NCBI GenBank assembly: GCA_030539275.1
Contig: JAUNSK010000005.1
Location: 62,001 to 126,000, forward strand
From: Oscillospiraceae bacterium
GTDB taxonomy: Bacteria > Bacillota > Clostridia > Oscillospirales > Ruminococcaceae
DNA: 64,000 nt
Direction of reading: 5' to 3'
Below, one piece after another: positions 25,933 to 35,101 of the stretch. A program made the position numbers and the translations under genes. The notes beneath the pieces are model-generated. The model searched no databases, was not told the origin of the DNA, and saw only the letters and a program-made list of their open reading frames with translations. Position 1 is the stretch's first letter. Each line of letters starts with the position of its first letter.

Positions 25933-26526
25933 TTAAACAGTAACAGAAACCATTGCATGTCTTATTATTCTGTCACCGAGCTTGTAGCCTTTCTGGAAGA
26001 CTTCACATACTGTATCAGAATCAAGTTCATCACTTTCAGCCTGTTTGATAGCATTATGATACTGCGGGTCAAAAGGTTTGTTGAGGGCTTCTATTTCTGA
26101 AACACCAAGCTTTTCAAGAATGCCTGTAAGCTGTGAGAAAATCATATCGATGCCTTTTTTGAAGTTCTCATCGCTGCATGGAGTACCGAGAGCTCTTTCA
26201 AAGTTATCAAGTGCCGGAAGAAGTTCGCCTATGGTTTTTGCTGTAGCATCTCCATATGCTTCTGTTTTTTCCTTGCTTGTTCTCTTACGGAAGTTATCAA
26301 ATTCCGCAAAAAGTCTCATGTATTTGTCCTGCTCAGCTTTTATCTGGCTGTTAAGTTCTTCAATCTTCTTGGCACTGTCATCAGCAGGAGTTTCCTCCAT
26401 GGCTGTTTCTTCTGCCTTTTCATCTGTGTTCTCAGTTTCCACTTCAGCTTTGTCCACAGTTTCTTCTGCTGTTTCCTTTACGGGCTCCTGCGCAGCTGCT
26501 TTGGCGTTTTTCTTGTTTTTATTCAT
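25933..26526 (-). CDS. grpE: Nucleotide exchange factor GrpE
   Basis: 197 residues from ATG 26526, which has AAGGAC 7 nt ahead and overlaps the hrcA stop by 8 bp. An acidic, low-complexity N-terminus (~1-60) leads to the long coiled coil (ELNSQIKAEQDKYMRLFAEFD) and the C-terminal beta domain ending in GYKLGDRIIRHAMVSV. Releases ADP from DnaK. Confidence 0.96.
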   Translation of the reverse strand: MNKNKKNAKAAAQEPVKETAEETVDKAEVETENTDEKAEETAMEETPADDSAKKIEELNSQIKAEQDKYMRLFAEFDNFRKRTSKEKTEAYGDATAKTIGELLPALDNFERALGTPCSDENFKKGIDMIFSQLTGILEKLGVSEIEALNKPFDPQYHNAIKQAESDELDSDTVCEVFQKGYKLGDRIIRHAMVSVTV

Positions 26527-27565
26527 CACTTTTGTCCTTCCCCGCAAAATCATCGGTATCATCTTCTGTGAGAATGTCGGTGATCTTTTGCGTAATATAC
26601 TCTATATATGGAATGATCTTTGCGTAATTAAGCCTCATAGGACCGATGATTCCAAGCGAACCGGCATTGCGGTTTCCTTTGCGGTACTTTGAAACAATCA
26701 TACTTGAATTGCCTATGACAAAGTCATTTTTTTCTTCACTGAATACAACATGTATTCCGCTGAAACTGTCATTAAGCAAAGCTGCAAAATCATTTTTATG
26801 CTCTATAAAATTTACAATATCCTGTTTGTCATATTCGTTGCAGGTCAGCAGATTTTTTTCACCGCTGATAGTCAGCTCATTTTTCATCAGGTCATTTGAT
26901 AATTCACACAGACCTTTGACAAGCGGTGATAATGTGATCATATAAGCACCAAGAGCTGTAATGAGCTGCTGCATGCGTTCCTCAGAAAGTGTTTCGATCG
27001 ATTCACCCTGAAGATTTTCCTGTACATAACGTGAAAAGAAATCAAGCTGTTCACTGTCAAGGTCAAATTCAAGTCTGCATGCCTTGTTTTTTATGTTGCC
27101 GTTAGAAGTGATTAATAAAATGAGATAGAGTCTTTTTCCTGTCGGTATAACTTCTACCTTTGTAATTACTGAAAACTTCGGTGCGGAATTTGCAACTACT
27201 GTAGCACATTGAGTAAGTTCAGAAAGTGCTTTGCATGCACTCTGTATAATAGAATCCTCTGTAGTATGATCGCATTCATCTATCATTGCATCAAGACGGC
27301 AGCGTTCTTCTTCAGACAGATCCTCTGTTTTCATCAGTTTATCAATGTATAATCTGTAACCATTAAATGTAGGGATTCGACCGGCCGATGTATGAGGCTG
27401 TTCGAGAAAACCGAGCTGTTCAAGCACTGCCATATCATTTCTGATGGTAGCAGCAGATACATTGATTCCTGGCAGCCTGGCGATTGTTTTGGAACCAACA
27501 GGTTCTCCGGTTATAATATACTCATCTATTATGGCTGCAAGAATTTTTAACTTTCGTTCATCCAT
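26519..27565 (-). CDS. hrcA: Heat-inducible transcriptional repressor HrcA
   Basis: 348 residues: winged-helix N-terminus (LKILAAIIDEYIITGEPVGS, ISAATIRNDMAVLEQLGFL) followed by the GAF-like dimer domain. Binds the CIRCE element found ahead of this operon; GroEL is the usual partner that keeps it active. First of hrcA-grpE-dnaK-dnaJ. SD GGAGGTGAAGC. Confidence 0.97.
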   Translation of the reverse strand: MDERKLKILAAIIDEYIITGEPVGSKTIARLPGINVSAATIRNDMAVLEQLGFLEQPHTSAGRIPTFNGYRLYIDKLMKTEDLSEEERCRLDAMIDECDHTTEDSIIQSACKALSELTQCATVVANSAPKFSVITKVEVIPTGKRLYLILLITSNGNIKNKACRLEFDLDSEQLDFFSRYVQENLQGESIETLSEERMQQLITALGAYMITLSPLVKGLCELSNDLMKNELTISGEKNLLTCNEYDKQDIVNFIEHKNDFAALLNDSFSGIHVVFSEEKNDFVIGNSSMIVSKYRKGNRNAGSLGIIGPMRLNYAKIIPYIEYITQKITDILTEDDTDDFAGKDKSDE

Positions 27566-27603
27566 TGCTTCACCTCCAGATTAGCAATGCACGCTTGTTA
27601 GTG

Positions 27604-27630
27604 TTAGCACTCTATCTCCTTGAGTGCTAA
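27604..27630. promoter_or_regulatory. CIRCE operator
   Basis: TTAGCACTC-N9-GAGTGCTAA, a perfect match to the HrcA-binding CIRCE consensus, immediately behind the operon promoter and 39 bp ahead of hrcA. Confidence 0.98.
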
Positions 27631-27634
27631 ATAT

Positions 27635-27663
27635 AATTTAACACTAATATAGATAAAAGTCAA
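27635..27663 (-). promoter_or_regulatory. Promoter of the hrcA operon
   Basis: Minus strand TTGACT (27663-27658), 17-nt spacer, TAAATT (27640-27635), adjacent to CIRCE. Confidence 0.7.
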
Positions 27664-27767
27664 TAGTTATATTGATTTTTGTTACATATGTCATTATATA
27701 AATTGATTTTATGAAAAAACTTGTTGTAAAATAACAAACAGACGGGAAGCAGTAAGTGTATGAACAT

Positions 27768-29903
27768 TTATTTCTGTTTTAAAAATTCCTCAAAAAATGC
27801 AGAATCAGTATACTTATACGGCTTTTTTGACTCCTGAGTAACAGAAGCTGCTGAATTTGCGTTGTTATATGCCTGAGTTACAAAATACTGCTGAGAATTT
27901 ATTGGTTTGCTTCGTGCAGACCTCTTTTTATAGTTTCCGTTTGAACACTGAATATGAGACTTTGTATTATCTTCAAGCATTGTCTCAAAAATATGCCATA
28001 TCTTTTCTCTTGCATCTTTATCATATACAGGAGCTGCAACCTCTACACGTTTTACAGTATTTCTGGTCATGAAGTCAGCAGAACTGATATACATCTTCCT
28101 GCGTTCACCGGTTCCGAATATATAGATACGGCTGTGTTCAAGAAAACGTCCTACTATGCTTGTTACTCTGATATTGTCCGTTTCTCCGGGTACTCTGGAA
28201 ATAAGACAGCAGAGACCTCTGATTATAAGTTCGGTTTTTACGCCTGCCTTGGATGCCTCTATAAGTTTTTCGATTATCAGCCTGTCTGAAAGTGAATTGA
28301 TCTTGATGCCGATGTAAGCCGGATTTCCGAGCAGTGCTTCCTTGATCTCTTCATCGATCATTTTAATTACCTTGTTCTGCAGACATAATGGTGAAACCAG
28401 CAGATGCTCGGTGTGGTCAACAAGATGTCCGAGACTCAGTGCATTGAAAACATCAAGTGCTTCACATGCTATATCCTCATTTGCAGTCATAAGTGACAGG
28501 TCAGTATAAAGCTCAGAAGTCTTTTCATTATAGTTTCCGGTTCCTATCTGAGTAATGTGTTCGACCTTACCGTTTCTCTTTCTGGTTATCAGAAGAAGCT
28601 TGGAATGAACTTTTATTCCCTTTGGTCCGTATATAATAGTACAGCCTGAATCCTGGAGACGTTTAGACCATTCAATATTATTTTCTTCATCAAACCTTGC
28701 ACGAAGTTCAACAAGAACAAGTACCTCTATTCCGCGCTGTGCCATATCGGTAAGAGCCTGAATAATCTGGCTGTTCTTGGCCAGTCTGTATAATGTGATC
28801 TTTACGGAAATAACTGTGGGATCAACAGCTGCTTCATTGAGCATTCTGATGAACGGATTGATGCTTTCATATGGGTAGAATAATAGTATGTCCTTTTTTC
28901 GTATCTGGTCCGCAACGGGAACATTTTTCCTGACACATGAAGGATACTGTGGAACAAAAGGTTCATAGCACAGCTGAGGATCATTTACGTAATTTTTCAG
29001 TGAAAATACAAAAGACAGATCAAGAGGTGCATTTGCGGTAAAGATCTGTTGGGCATCAAGCTCTAGTCTTTTGCTCAGATATCTGAGCGCGCCGCTTTCC
29101 TTATTGCCTGATACCTGCATACGGACAGGTGCCAGCTTTTTTCTCTTTTTGATAAGCTGTTCCATGAGGCTGAGAAATTCGAAGTCACAGTCAAGAAATG
29201 AATCATCATCCTCGCTTATATCGGCGTTTCTGGTAATACGTATAATAAACTTATCAAGAACATTGTAGTTGTCAAAGACATCTGAGGCAAATCTGAGTAT
29301 AATGTCTTCAACGAGGATAAACTTAAATGGTTTCCTGTTTAATGTAATTATTCTCTTGAAGGAATCACTGACCGGGAGGAGTCCGAGCTTCATTCCGTTT
29401 TTTGATTCAAGGTGAACAGCAATATAGAGATCTTTATTTCTTATAAACGGAAGAGGGTGTCGTTTGTCTATTATTAAAGGGGAGAGAAGGGGATGAATTT
29501 CTTTTTTAAAATACTCGTTTACATACTTGAGTTCATTTTCTGACAGCTGATCTATAGTCATCTGCATGATGCCATGCTTCTGAAGCTGCTTCATGATATC
29601 ATGATATGACTTGTCCTTTTGCGGTTCAAGTTTTCTTACACGGTCGAAGATAGCATGAAGCTGTTCTTCACTGGTCATATTGGTTTTGTTTTCACGCTGT
29701 TTTTCGTCAGTGTGCATCTGATCGAAAAGAGTTCCGACTCTGACCATAAAAAATTCATCTAGATTTGATTGAAATATCGATGTAAATGACAGTCTTTCCA
29801 GAAGGGGAATGTTATCATCAAGGGATTCCTGGAGTACGCGCTGGTTGAATTTAAGCCATGATAGTTCTCTGTTGTCATATAAACTCGGATTCATTTTTAT
29901 CAC
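27768..29903 (-). CDS. ppk: Polyphosphate kinase 1
   Basis: 711 residues, as expected for PPK1. N-domain with NRELSWLKFNQRVLQES, FFMVRVGTL; head domain; and the two phospholipase-D-like catalytic domains with ITLYRLAKNSQIIQAL, VLVELRARFDEENNI, KVHSKLLLITRKR (autophosphorylated His region) and GLCCLISRVPG plus VGRFLEHSRIYIFG (second His). Makes long-chain polyphosphate from ATP. The C-terminal ~50 residues (KSKPINSQQYF... to the end) are a non-conserved tail. Single gene with no close neighbour on this strand. Confidence 0.95.
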   Translation of the reverse strand: MIKMNPSLYDNRELSWLKFNQRVLQESLDDNIPLLERLSFTSIFQSNLDEFFMVRVGTLFDQMHTDEKQRENKTNMTSEEQLHAIFDRVRKLEPQKDKSYHDIMKQLQKHGIMQMTIDQLSENELKYVNEYFKKEIHPLLSPLIIDKRHPLPFIRNKDLYIAVHLESKNGMKLGLLPVSDSFKRIITLNRKPFKFILVEDIILRFASDVFDNYNVLDKFIIRITRNADISEDDDSFLDCDFEFLSLMEQLIKKRKKLAPVRMQVSGNKESGALRYLSKRLELDAQQIFTANAPLDLSFVFSLKNYVNDPQLCYEPFVPQYPSCVRKNVPVADQIRKKDILLFYPYESINPFIRMLNEAAVDPTVISVKITLYRLAKNSQIIQALTDMAQRGIEVLVLVELRARFDEENNIEWSKRLQDSGCTIIYGPKGIKVHSKLLLITRKRNGKVEHITQIGTGNYNEKTSELYTDLSLMTANEDIACEALDVFNALSLGHLVDHTEHLLVSPLCLQNKVIKMIDEEIKEALLGNPAYIGIKINSLSDRLIIEKLIEASKAGVKTELIIRGLCCLISRVPGETDNIRVTSIVGRFLEHSRIYIFGTGERRKMYISSADFMTRNTVKRVEVAAPVYDKDAREKIWHIFETMLEDNTKSHIQCSNGNYKKRSARSKPINSQQYFVTQAYNNANSAASVTQESKKPYKYTDSAFFEEFLKQK

Positions 29904-29946
29904 TTCCTGAAAAAATAAAAGATATTTTTATATATAAAATAGGGTG

Positions 29947-29975
29947 TTGACAAAGTAATTGAAATTTGTTATAAT
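29947..29975 (+). promoter_or_regulatory. Promoter of tRNA-Leu
   Basis: TTGACA (29947-29952), 17-nt spacer, TATAAT (29970-29975): full consensus. Confidence 0.85.
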
Positions 29976-30009
29976 AAAAAAGCTGTACGTCGCTGGATGT
30001 ACAGTTTGC

Positions 30010-30091
30010 GCAGGTGTGGCGAAACTGGCAGACGCGCTAGATTTAGGTTCTAGTTCCGAAAGGAGTGCAGGTTCAATTCCTGTCACCTGTA
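30010..30091 (+). tRNA. tRNA-Leu (anticodon TAG)
   Basis: Class II tRNA, 82 nt: acceptor GCAGGTG/CACCTGT, anticodon stem CTAGA/TCTAG with loop TTTAGGT (anticodon TAG), short variable arm, T-arm CAGGTTCAATTCCTG. CCA not encoded. Own promoter and terminator. Confidence 0.95.
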
Positions 30092-30115
30092 TATTTATTA
30101 TAAGTATATATGATA

Positions 30116-30142
30116 AAAGGCTCTGTTATTCAGAGCCTTTTA
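30116..30142 (+). terminator. Terminator of tRNA-Leu
   Basis: AAAAGGCTCTG/CAGAGCCTTTT stem with TTATT loop, followed by a T-rich tail. Also convergent with the gene at 30176-30550. Confidence 0.85.
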
Positions 30143-30175
30143 CTTTTATATTTCTGCAGCTTTTTGCAGAAAAAA

Positions 30176-30550
30176 TTACATTTCAAAATCCCCGTTGTCA
30201 ATATTGTTTGCTACATAATAAACCCGGCTTTCTTCCGGCTTTATGTAGACTGAGATGCTTTCAAGTGCCTGACCGGCATGTTCTTCATTCCATAACTTCT
30301 TTGCTTTCTCAATTACATCTGCAACGCAAACTTCAATACCTGAAAACTGGATAATAGCATTCTCTTTTGTAACTTTTGTGCATACGGCTGCTGCTTCTGG
30401 TTTTGCAGCTGTTTCAGTTTTTTTCTCTTTGCTTGAAACCGCAGTATCCTCAGTAATAACTGCTGCTTTTTCCTCTGCAGGTTTAATAACAGCTTCTGTT
30501 TTTAACTGCTCTTTTTTATCGGCAGCTGGTTTGCTGGTTTTACGTGGCAT
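30176..30550 (-). CDS. DUF6465-like small protein
   Basis: 124 residues. An Ala/Lys/Glu-rich, probably disordered N-terminus (1-70) precedes a compact C-terminal domain: IIQFSGIEVCVADVIEKAKK, then ISVYIKPEESRVYYVANN. This arrangement is the pattern I associate with DUF6465, a family common in Lachnospiraceae and Oscillospiraceae, function unknown. SD AAAAGGGG. Monocistronic. Confidence 0.7.
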   Translation of the reverse strand: MPRKTSKPAADKKEQLKTEAVIKPAEEKAAVITEDTAVSSKEKKTETAAKPEAAAVCTKVTKENAIIQFSGIEVCVADVIEKAKKLWNEEHAGQALESISVYIKPEESRVYYVANNIDNGDFEM

Positions 30551-30716
30551 GTTTAATTACCCCTTTTATAAATAAATTTTATATTGATTATAGCACTTAT
30601 ATAATTATTTGTCAAATAAAACTGAACAAAAGAGGCACTTGATACATTAAAATCTGTAAATGTGAGATGTTTTGATATATTATTATAAAGAAAATCATTT
30701 TAATATTTTAATATGC

Positions 30717-30757
30717 AAAAATCCCTTAGTAAAGATGATCTTTACTAAGGGATTTTT
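30717..30757 (-). terminator. Terminator of the tRNA-Ser pair
   Basis: AAATCCCTTAGTAAAG pairs with CTTTACTAAGGGATTT; on the minus strand TTTTTGC follows. It ends the transcript carrying both serine tRNAs. Confidence 0.85.
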
Positions 30758-30769
30758 AGTTTTTAAGAG

Positions 30770-30856
30770 CGCGGAAAGAGGGATTTGAACCCTCGCGCCA
30801 GTTTCCCGACCTACTCCCTTAGCAGGGGAGCCCCTTCACCACTTGGGTATTTCCGC
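30770..30856 (-). tRNA. tRNA-Ser (anticodon GCT)
   Basis: Class II tRNA, 87 nt on the minus strand: acceptor GCGGAAA/TTTCCGC, anticodon loop with GCT (reads AGC/AGT), long variable arm, T-arm GAGGGTTCAAATCCCTC. CCA not encoded. Lies 39 bp behind the other tRNA-Ser. Confidence 0.94.
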
Positions 30857-30892
30857 ATGTTGACTCTAAAAAAATATAAATAAAAAAAGAAT

Positions 30893-30981
<89 letters not shown>

Positions 30982-31084
30982 GTTTCATTCAGCTTAATTA
31001 TTATAGCACGGTGATATTAAAATGTCAATACTTTTTTTAAAAAAATTTTTTATAACATTTTTTTACATAAAATCACATGAAAAA

Positions 31085-31123
31085 TGCTCCCTTTATACGG
31101 CTTGCAGGGTATAAAGGGAGCCT
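31085..31123 (-). terminator. Terminator of the LRR lipoprotein gene
   Basis: GCTCCCTTTATAC/GTATAAAGGGAGC stem; on the minus strand ATTTTTC follows. Confidence 0.8.
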
Positions 31124-31132
31124 GCTCAAAGC

Positions 31133-32257
31133 TTATTCCAGTTCGAATGTTATATTGTTGTCTTTAGCATACTTTTCAGCAGCAGTTCCTTTTTTTGATT
31201 TGATGACAAAAGAGTCTACAAGCTTGATCTTGTCATCTGAGGATTCGTTTGCGGATGAATCTGCGGAGCTGTCCTGTGATGCTGATGATGTTACCTGCAT
31301 GTAGCCTAGTGCATGTTCACCTATCTTTTCAACTGATTCAGGAACACTTATTGCAGTAGTTGCTGTACAGCTGTAAAATGCTGCTTCACCAAGTTCTGTT
31401 ACAGTTGACGGGATCGTGATGCCTTCAAGAGCACTGCATCCTGCAAAGGCGTCTTCGCCTATGTATGTAATACCTTCAGAAAGATTTATTGATTTAAGTC
31501 CGAAATTACTGTAAAAAGCATAATCAGGTATTTTTGTTATGGCGGTTCCGAGTTTGACATCAGTGAGATAGTCGCACTGTGCAAATAAGCCTGTTCCCAG
31601 AGAATTCACACTGTCAGGAATATTTGCGCTTTGAAGTTCGTTACAATGGAAAAAGGCATAATCTCCAATAGTTTGTACTGATTTTCCTATAACTACTGAT
31701 GTAAGTCCGAAACACTCATAAAATGCATAAGATCCTACCTGTGTAACTGAGTCAGGTATGGTAACTGAAGCAAGTTTATCACAGCAGGCAAATGATCCTT
31801 CTCCTATAGTGGTAAGTCCGCTGCCGAGCGTTATCTGAGTAAGACTGTAGCAGTTTACAAATGCACCTTCCTCAAGCTCTGTTACTGTGTCAGGCAGGCT
31901 GATTGCTGTAATAGAGTTTATATTGTTTGTTTTGTAATATGCCCCGCTGTCATCGCTTCCTGGTTCCTCAAATCCGTCAAAGGCTTTTTCACCTATTTTT
32001 GTTACAGGCATGTTGTTGATCTTGTCAGGAATTCCGACAGTTTTTGATGAACCCTTATATCCTGTGATTGTTATCTCTGAGTTTTCGGTTTTATAAACAA
32101 AGTCATCCTCACTGTTGGTTTCAACAGCTATAGTAGTTATGGCAGGCGTAGTCTGTGCGCTGCTGTCAGACTTTTTTGAGCTGTCTGATGAGCTGCAGCC
32201 GGCTGCACATACTATCAGCAATGATAAGGCAAGTGTAAGGGATATTAAATGTTTCAT
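31133..32257 (-). CDS. BspA-type leucine-rich-repeat lipoprotein
   Basis: 374 residues from ATG 32257 (GGAGG 5 nt ahead; ten more codons of open frame lack an SD). Lipoprotein signal MKHLISLTLALSLLIVCAAG with Cys at ~21. Residues ~85-320 consist of repeated LRR_5 units (ITSVVIGKSVQTIGDYAFFH-like: ...LPDTVTELEEGAFVNCYSL, IPDSVTQVGSYAFYEC), each ~23 residues. A short acidic tail follows. Such repeats mediate surface binding to host or other proteins; ligand unknown. Confidence 0.88.
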   Translation of the reverse strand: MKHLISLTLALSLLIVCAAGCSSSDSSKKSDSSAQTTPAITTIAVETNSEDDFVYKTENSEITITGYKGSSKTVGIPDKINNMPVTKIGEKAFDGFEEPGSDDSGAYYKTNNINSITAISLPDTVTELEEGAFVNCYSLTQITLGSGLTTIGEGSFACCDKLASVTIPDSVTQVGSYAFYECFGLTSVVIGKSVQTIGDYAFFHCNELQSANIPDSVNSLGTGLFAQCDYLTDVKLGTAITKIPDYAFYSNFGLKSINLSEGITYIGEDAFAGCSALEGITIPSTVTELGEAAFYSCTATTAISVPESVEKIGEHALGYMQVTSSASQDSSADSSANESSDDKIKLVDSFVIKSKKGTAAEKYAKDNNITFELE

Positions 32258-32399
32258 ATAATCCTCCGTATATATAATTCGCGTCAAATAAATATGTATC
32301 TTTTATATTATAGCTTTTAACTATGATATATTCAATATATTTCATTAAAATATCATAAAAAACAGGATATCATGAAATCAATATGATATCCTGTTTATA

Positions 32400-35087
32400 T
32401 TATCTAGGTTTTATTTTTGATATTATAATAGTTATAAGTGTCCAGACGAGGTTATACAGAAGGATCATAAGAGGAGTTACTTCATTTATTGCACCAAGAA
32501 ATACAAAAGCAAGTGTAATAAACAAACCTATGATAACTGAAGTACATTGTAGAATGATTCCTGTCATAACACTCTGGTGAACAGCCTTGATGTTTGTAAG
32601 AGCTTTTGTTATAGAAGAAAGTGTTCCGGTGCAGACTACAGATGAACTCATCCTCGGAACCTGATCAGTCAGTGTCTGACAGTACTCATGTACATCTGAC
32701 GGAATTATTTTGATCATGTCTTCCGGGATGTCATAGAGCCTGGAGACTCTGTTGATGGTTGTTATGGAATCCATGCTTCTGATCATCAGGCAGATGTTGT
32801 TGTCAATAAGTTTGTGAAGATGACGTTTGACAGAAGCATCCGGTTTTACCTTGAGAACATACATAGCGGAAAGGTTTCCGGAGATCGAAAGGTATAAGGC
32901 TATGCGGCCTTTTCCGATAAGATCTTTTTCTTTTGATTTTGGCGGAAGACCTTCAATGTTGTGATTTGTCATCAGCTGACGTGTGCCGAGAAGAATTCGT
33001 TTGTTCTTGATCCATCCGCAAAGTCCCATGGAATCCTCAAATGAATAGTTCTCAACTTTGTTGAGCATAGAGATCTTTCCGTCAATAATTTTATTGAATA
33101 TATGAAACAGAACGCTGTTTGCACAGTGAGTCAGACTTGCTGCAGCAATTATTGCGTCGTCAATTTTTGTATCAGAGAAAATTTTTATCGCAGTAAGCTT
33201 TACGGTGTTTTCAGGGAAAATCTGAGTTGAATCAATGATAACTGAATTTGTATCATAAAAATCATCAATACTCTGATAGCCCAGGATCAGGCTTTCATTA
33301 TGCTCAGCATCTGCTGCTGCGTTGCTCAGCGGAAGATTTACTATAAGCGGTACTGCAAAGCATGATCCCGCTGAAAGAAACAGTGAAAAAACTGAAAGTA
33401 TAAATCCTGCACTGACAGTCTGCATGCTGCTGTGATAGAAAAGTGTGCATACAATAGTCATTACTGCAGCAAATGCTGATACTACAGGAACAGCGAGTTT
33501 GCAGAACTTGTCGGCAATATCGGATGAGTATGTATACTTCAGGAAATCACAGGCAAAAGATGTTTTTCTGGCTGCTGTAAGAACCGGAAAATCAGTAATA
33601 ACGCCTTTTGTGATCTGCTGTGCCTTTGCCTCATCGTCTACATATACAAGACCGTATTTTTCTGACTCTGACATCAGTACGTCAAAGTTGTTGATCGCCC
33701 TGCTGACTATCAGGTTTTTGCCAAGCGTATTGATGAGAAATGCAGTGATTGCGACAGGGGTAAATATATAGATATTCTGATTCTGCAGCAGTTCAATGCC
33801 TGAGGTCGAGGCCGCTGCAGCAATTGTACTTATTGTCAGTACAAGAGATACAAGGCTGTCACAGTCTGCTTTCTTTTTAATGATGTTCTTCAGTCCGTTT
33901 GTTATGATCGGAAGGGATGAGAAAAGCACAATTGCACTGATAAGGAACATTGCAAATCCATATGTATGCGGTGATGATGCAATATCAAAGCTTTTGAATA
34001 CAGGAAGGGAATACAGCGGTGCTGCTGAGAGATAGATGGAGATAAGAGCAGCGATTATCTGCACGATAAGCTTTGCTGACAGATTGGATTTAAGATTATA
34101 CAGGTCGTCAAGAATTATTGATGAATCACCGGGTGTATTATAGTCATCGAGCTGTCTGGTAGCTTCCTTGCCTGAGTTCTTATTAAGTTCATTAAAAAAG
34201 CTGTTTACCTTCTGCTTTCTTTTTTTATCAAGAGCCGGGTCGTCAGTATTTTCGTTGATCTGTACGTCGATTGAAAAAAAGTCAACGTCAGGAGTAGACT
34301 TTACGTTTATCTTAGCATCTTTCTGTGATACTGATTTTTGTCTGAAAATATCATAGGCTGTTTGTCTGAAACTGTTTGCAGCGCATTCAACTACTGATGT
34401 AAAATCATGTCTGCTGTTATAATCTTCAGATGATACGTCATTTTTCAGTTCATAAAGATCGGATTTTGTCTGAAGAGTTTCAGGATCCTTTTTCTTTTTG
34501 AATCTTTTCTTTTTAGAAGTGTCGGCCGTCTCCCGGGGGGTATCAGATACTTTTTTTATGTAGCGGATATTATCACAGGGGTTTTCCACTATTTTATTGG
34601 GCTTGTCTGTGATTCTGGTCGCACTTCTGTCTATAAAGTTCGGTGAAACAGCCGGTTCAGGCAGTGTGTCATTTTCCTTAACATCAATTTCGATGCTGCT
34701 GCCGTCATCGTTGTCAGCTTCTTTCTCCGGTACAGCCGGCTGCCCGGCTGTAATGGTTTCAGCCGTTTGTTCATCAGTTTCATTTGCAGCTTCGGGTTCT
34801 TCAGATAAAACGGCTTCTTCCTGTGCTGATTCTTCAGATACGGTTTCTTCAGAAAGTTTCAGAGACAATTCATCATCGTCATCTGAATCGTCAGTATCCA
34901 GATCATCAAGCTGAATATAGTCCGGCTCCTCATCTTCCCGGGATGCAGCAATGTATGATTCTTCATCGGATGATCCAATAATGGAATCCAGGCTGCTGTC
35001 GGGTTCCGCCGGTGTCTGAAGGCGTTCTTCATCTATTGAATACTCATCAAGGATATCATCAATTGAATAGTTATCTTTTTTTGCCAT
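32400..35087 (-). CDS. P-type-ATPase-like membrane protein lacking the catalytic motifs (probable pseudoenzyme)
   Basis: 895 residues. Residues 1-330 are hydrophilic, acidic and probably disordered, starting with KKDNYSIDDILDEYSIDEE. Helices occur at about 341-361, 377-393, 411-427, 437-455, 530-551, 557-578, 837-861 and 868-886. The C-terminal 560 residues match the layout of a P1B-type ATPase: AGSCFAVPL (573-581) stands where CPC lies, IIDSTQIFPENTVKL (617-631) where DKTGTLT lies, a nucleotide-binding-like part with GWIKNKRILLGTRQL (~691-705), MIRSMDS (768-774) in place of TGDN, and no GDGxND before the last helices. The key phosphorylation motif keeps Asp619 but has lost KTGT. Likely a regulatory or structural relative without pumping activity. 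Followed 14 bp upstream by rlmB on the same strand. SD GAGGAG. Confidence 0.75.
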   Translation of the reverse strand: MAKKDNYSIDDILDEYSIDEERLQTPAEPDSSLDSIIGSSDEESYIAASREDEEPDYIQLDDLDTDDSDDDDELSLKLSEETVSEESAQEEAVLSEEPEAANETDEQTAETITAGQPAVPEKEADNDDGSSIEIDVKENDTLPEPAVSPNFIDRSATRITDKPNKIVENPCDNIRYIKKVSDTPRETADTSKKKRFKKKKDPETLQTKSDLYELKNDVSSEDYNSRHDFTSVVECAANSFRQTAYDIFRQKSVSQKDAKINVKSTPDVDFFSIDVQINENTDDPALDKKRKQKVNSFFNELNKNSGKEATRQLDDYNTPGDSSIILDDLYNLKSNLSAKLIVQIIAALISIYLSAAPLYSLPVFKSFDIASSPHTYGFAMFLISAIVLFSSLPIITNGLKNIIKKKADCDSLVSLVLTISTIAAAASTSGIELLQNQNIYIFTPVAITAFLINTLGKNLIVSRAINNFDVLMSESEKYGLVYVDDEAKAQQITKGVITDFPVLTAARKTSFACDFLKYTYSSDIADKFCKLAVPVVSAFAAVMTIVCTLFYHSSMQTVSAGFILSVFSLFLSAGSCFAVPLIVNLPLSNAAADAEHNESLILGYQSIDDFYDTNSVIIDSTQIFPENTVKLTAIKIFSDTKIDDAIIAAASLTHCANSVLFHIFNKIIDGKISMLNKVENYSFEDSMGLCGWIKNKRILLGTRQLMTNHNIEGLPPKSKEKDLIGKGRIALYLSISGNLSAMYVLKVKPDASVKRHLHKLIDNNICLMIRSMDSITTINRVSRLYDIPEDMIKIIPSDVHEYCQTLTDQVPRMSSSVVCTGTLSSITKALTNIKAVHQSVMTGIILQCTSVIIGLFITLAFVFLGAINEVTPLMILLYNLVWTLITIIISKIKPR

Positions 35088-35101
35088 AGTTGCTCCTCGT
35101 A

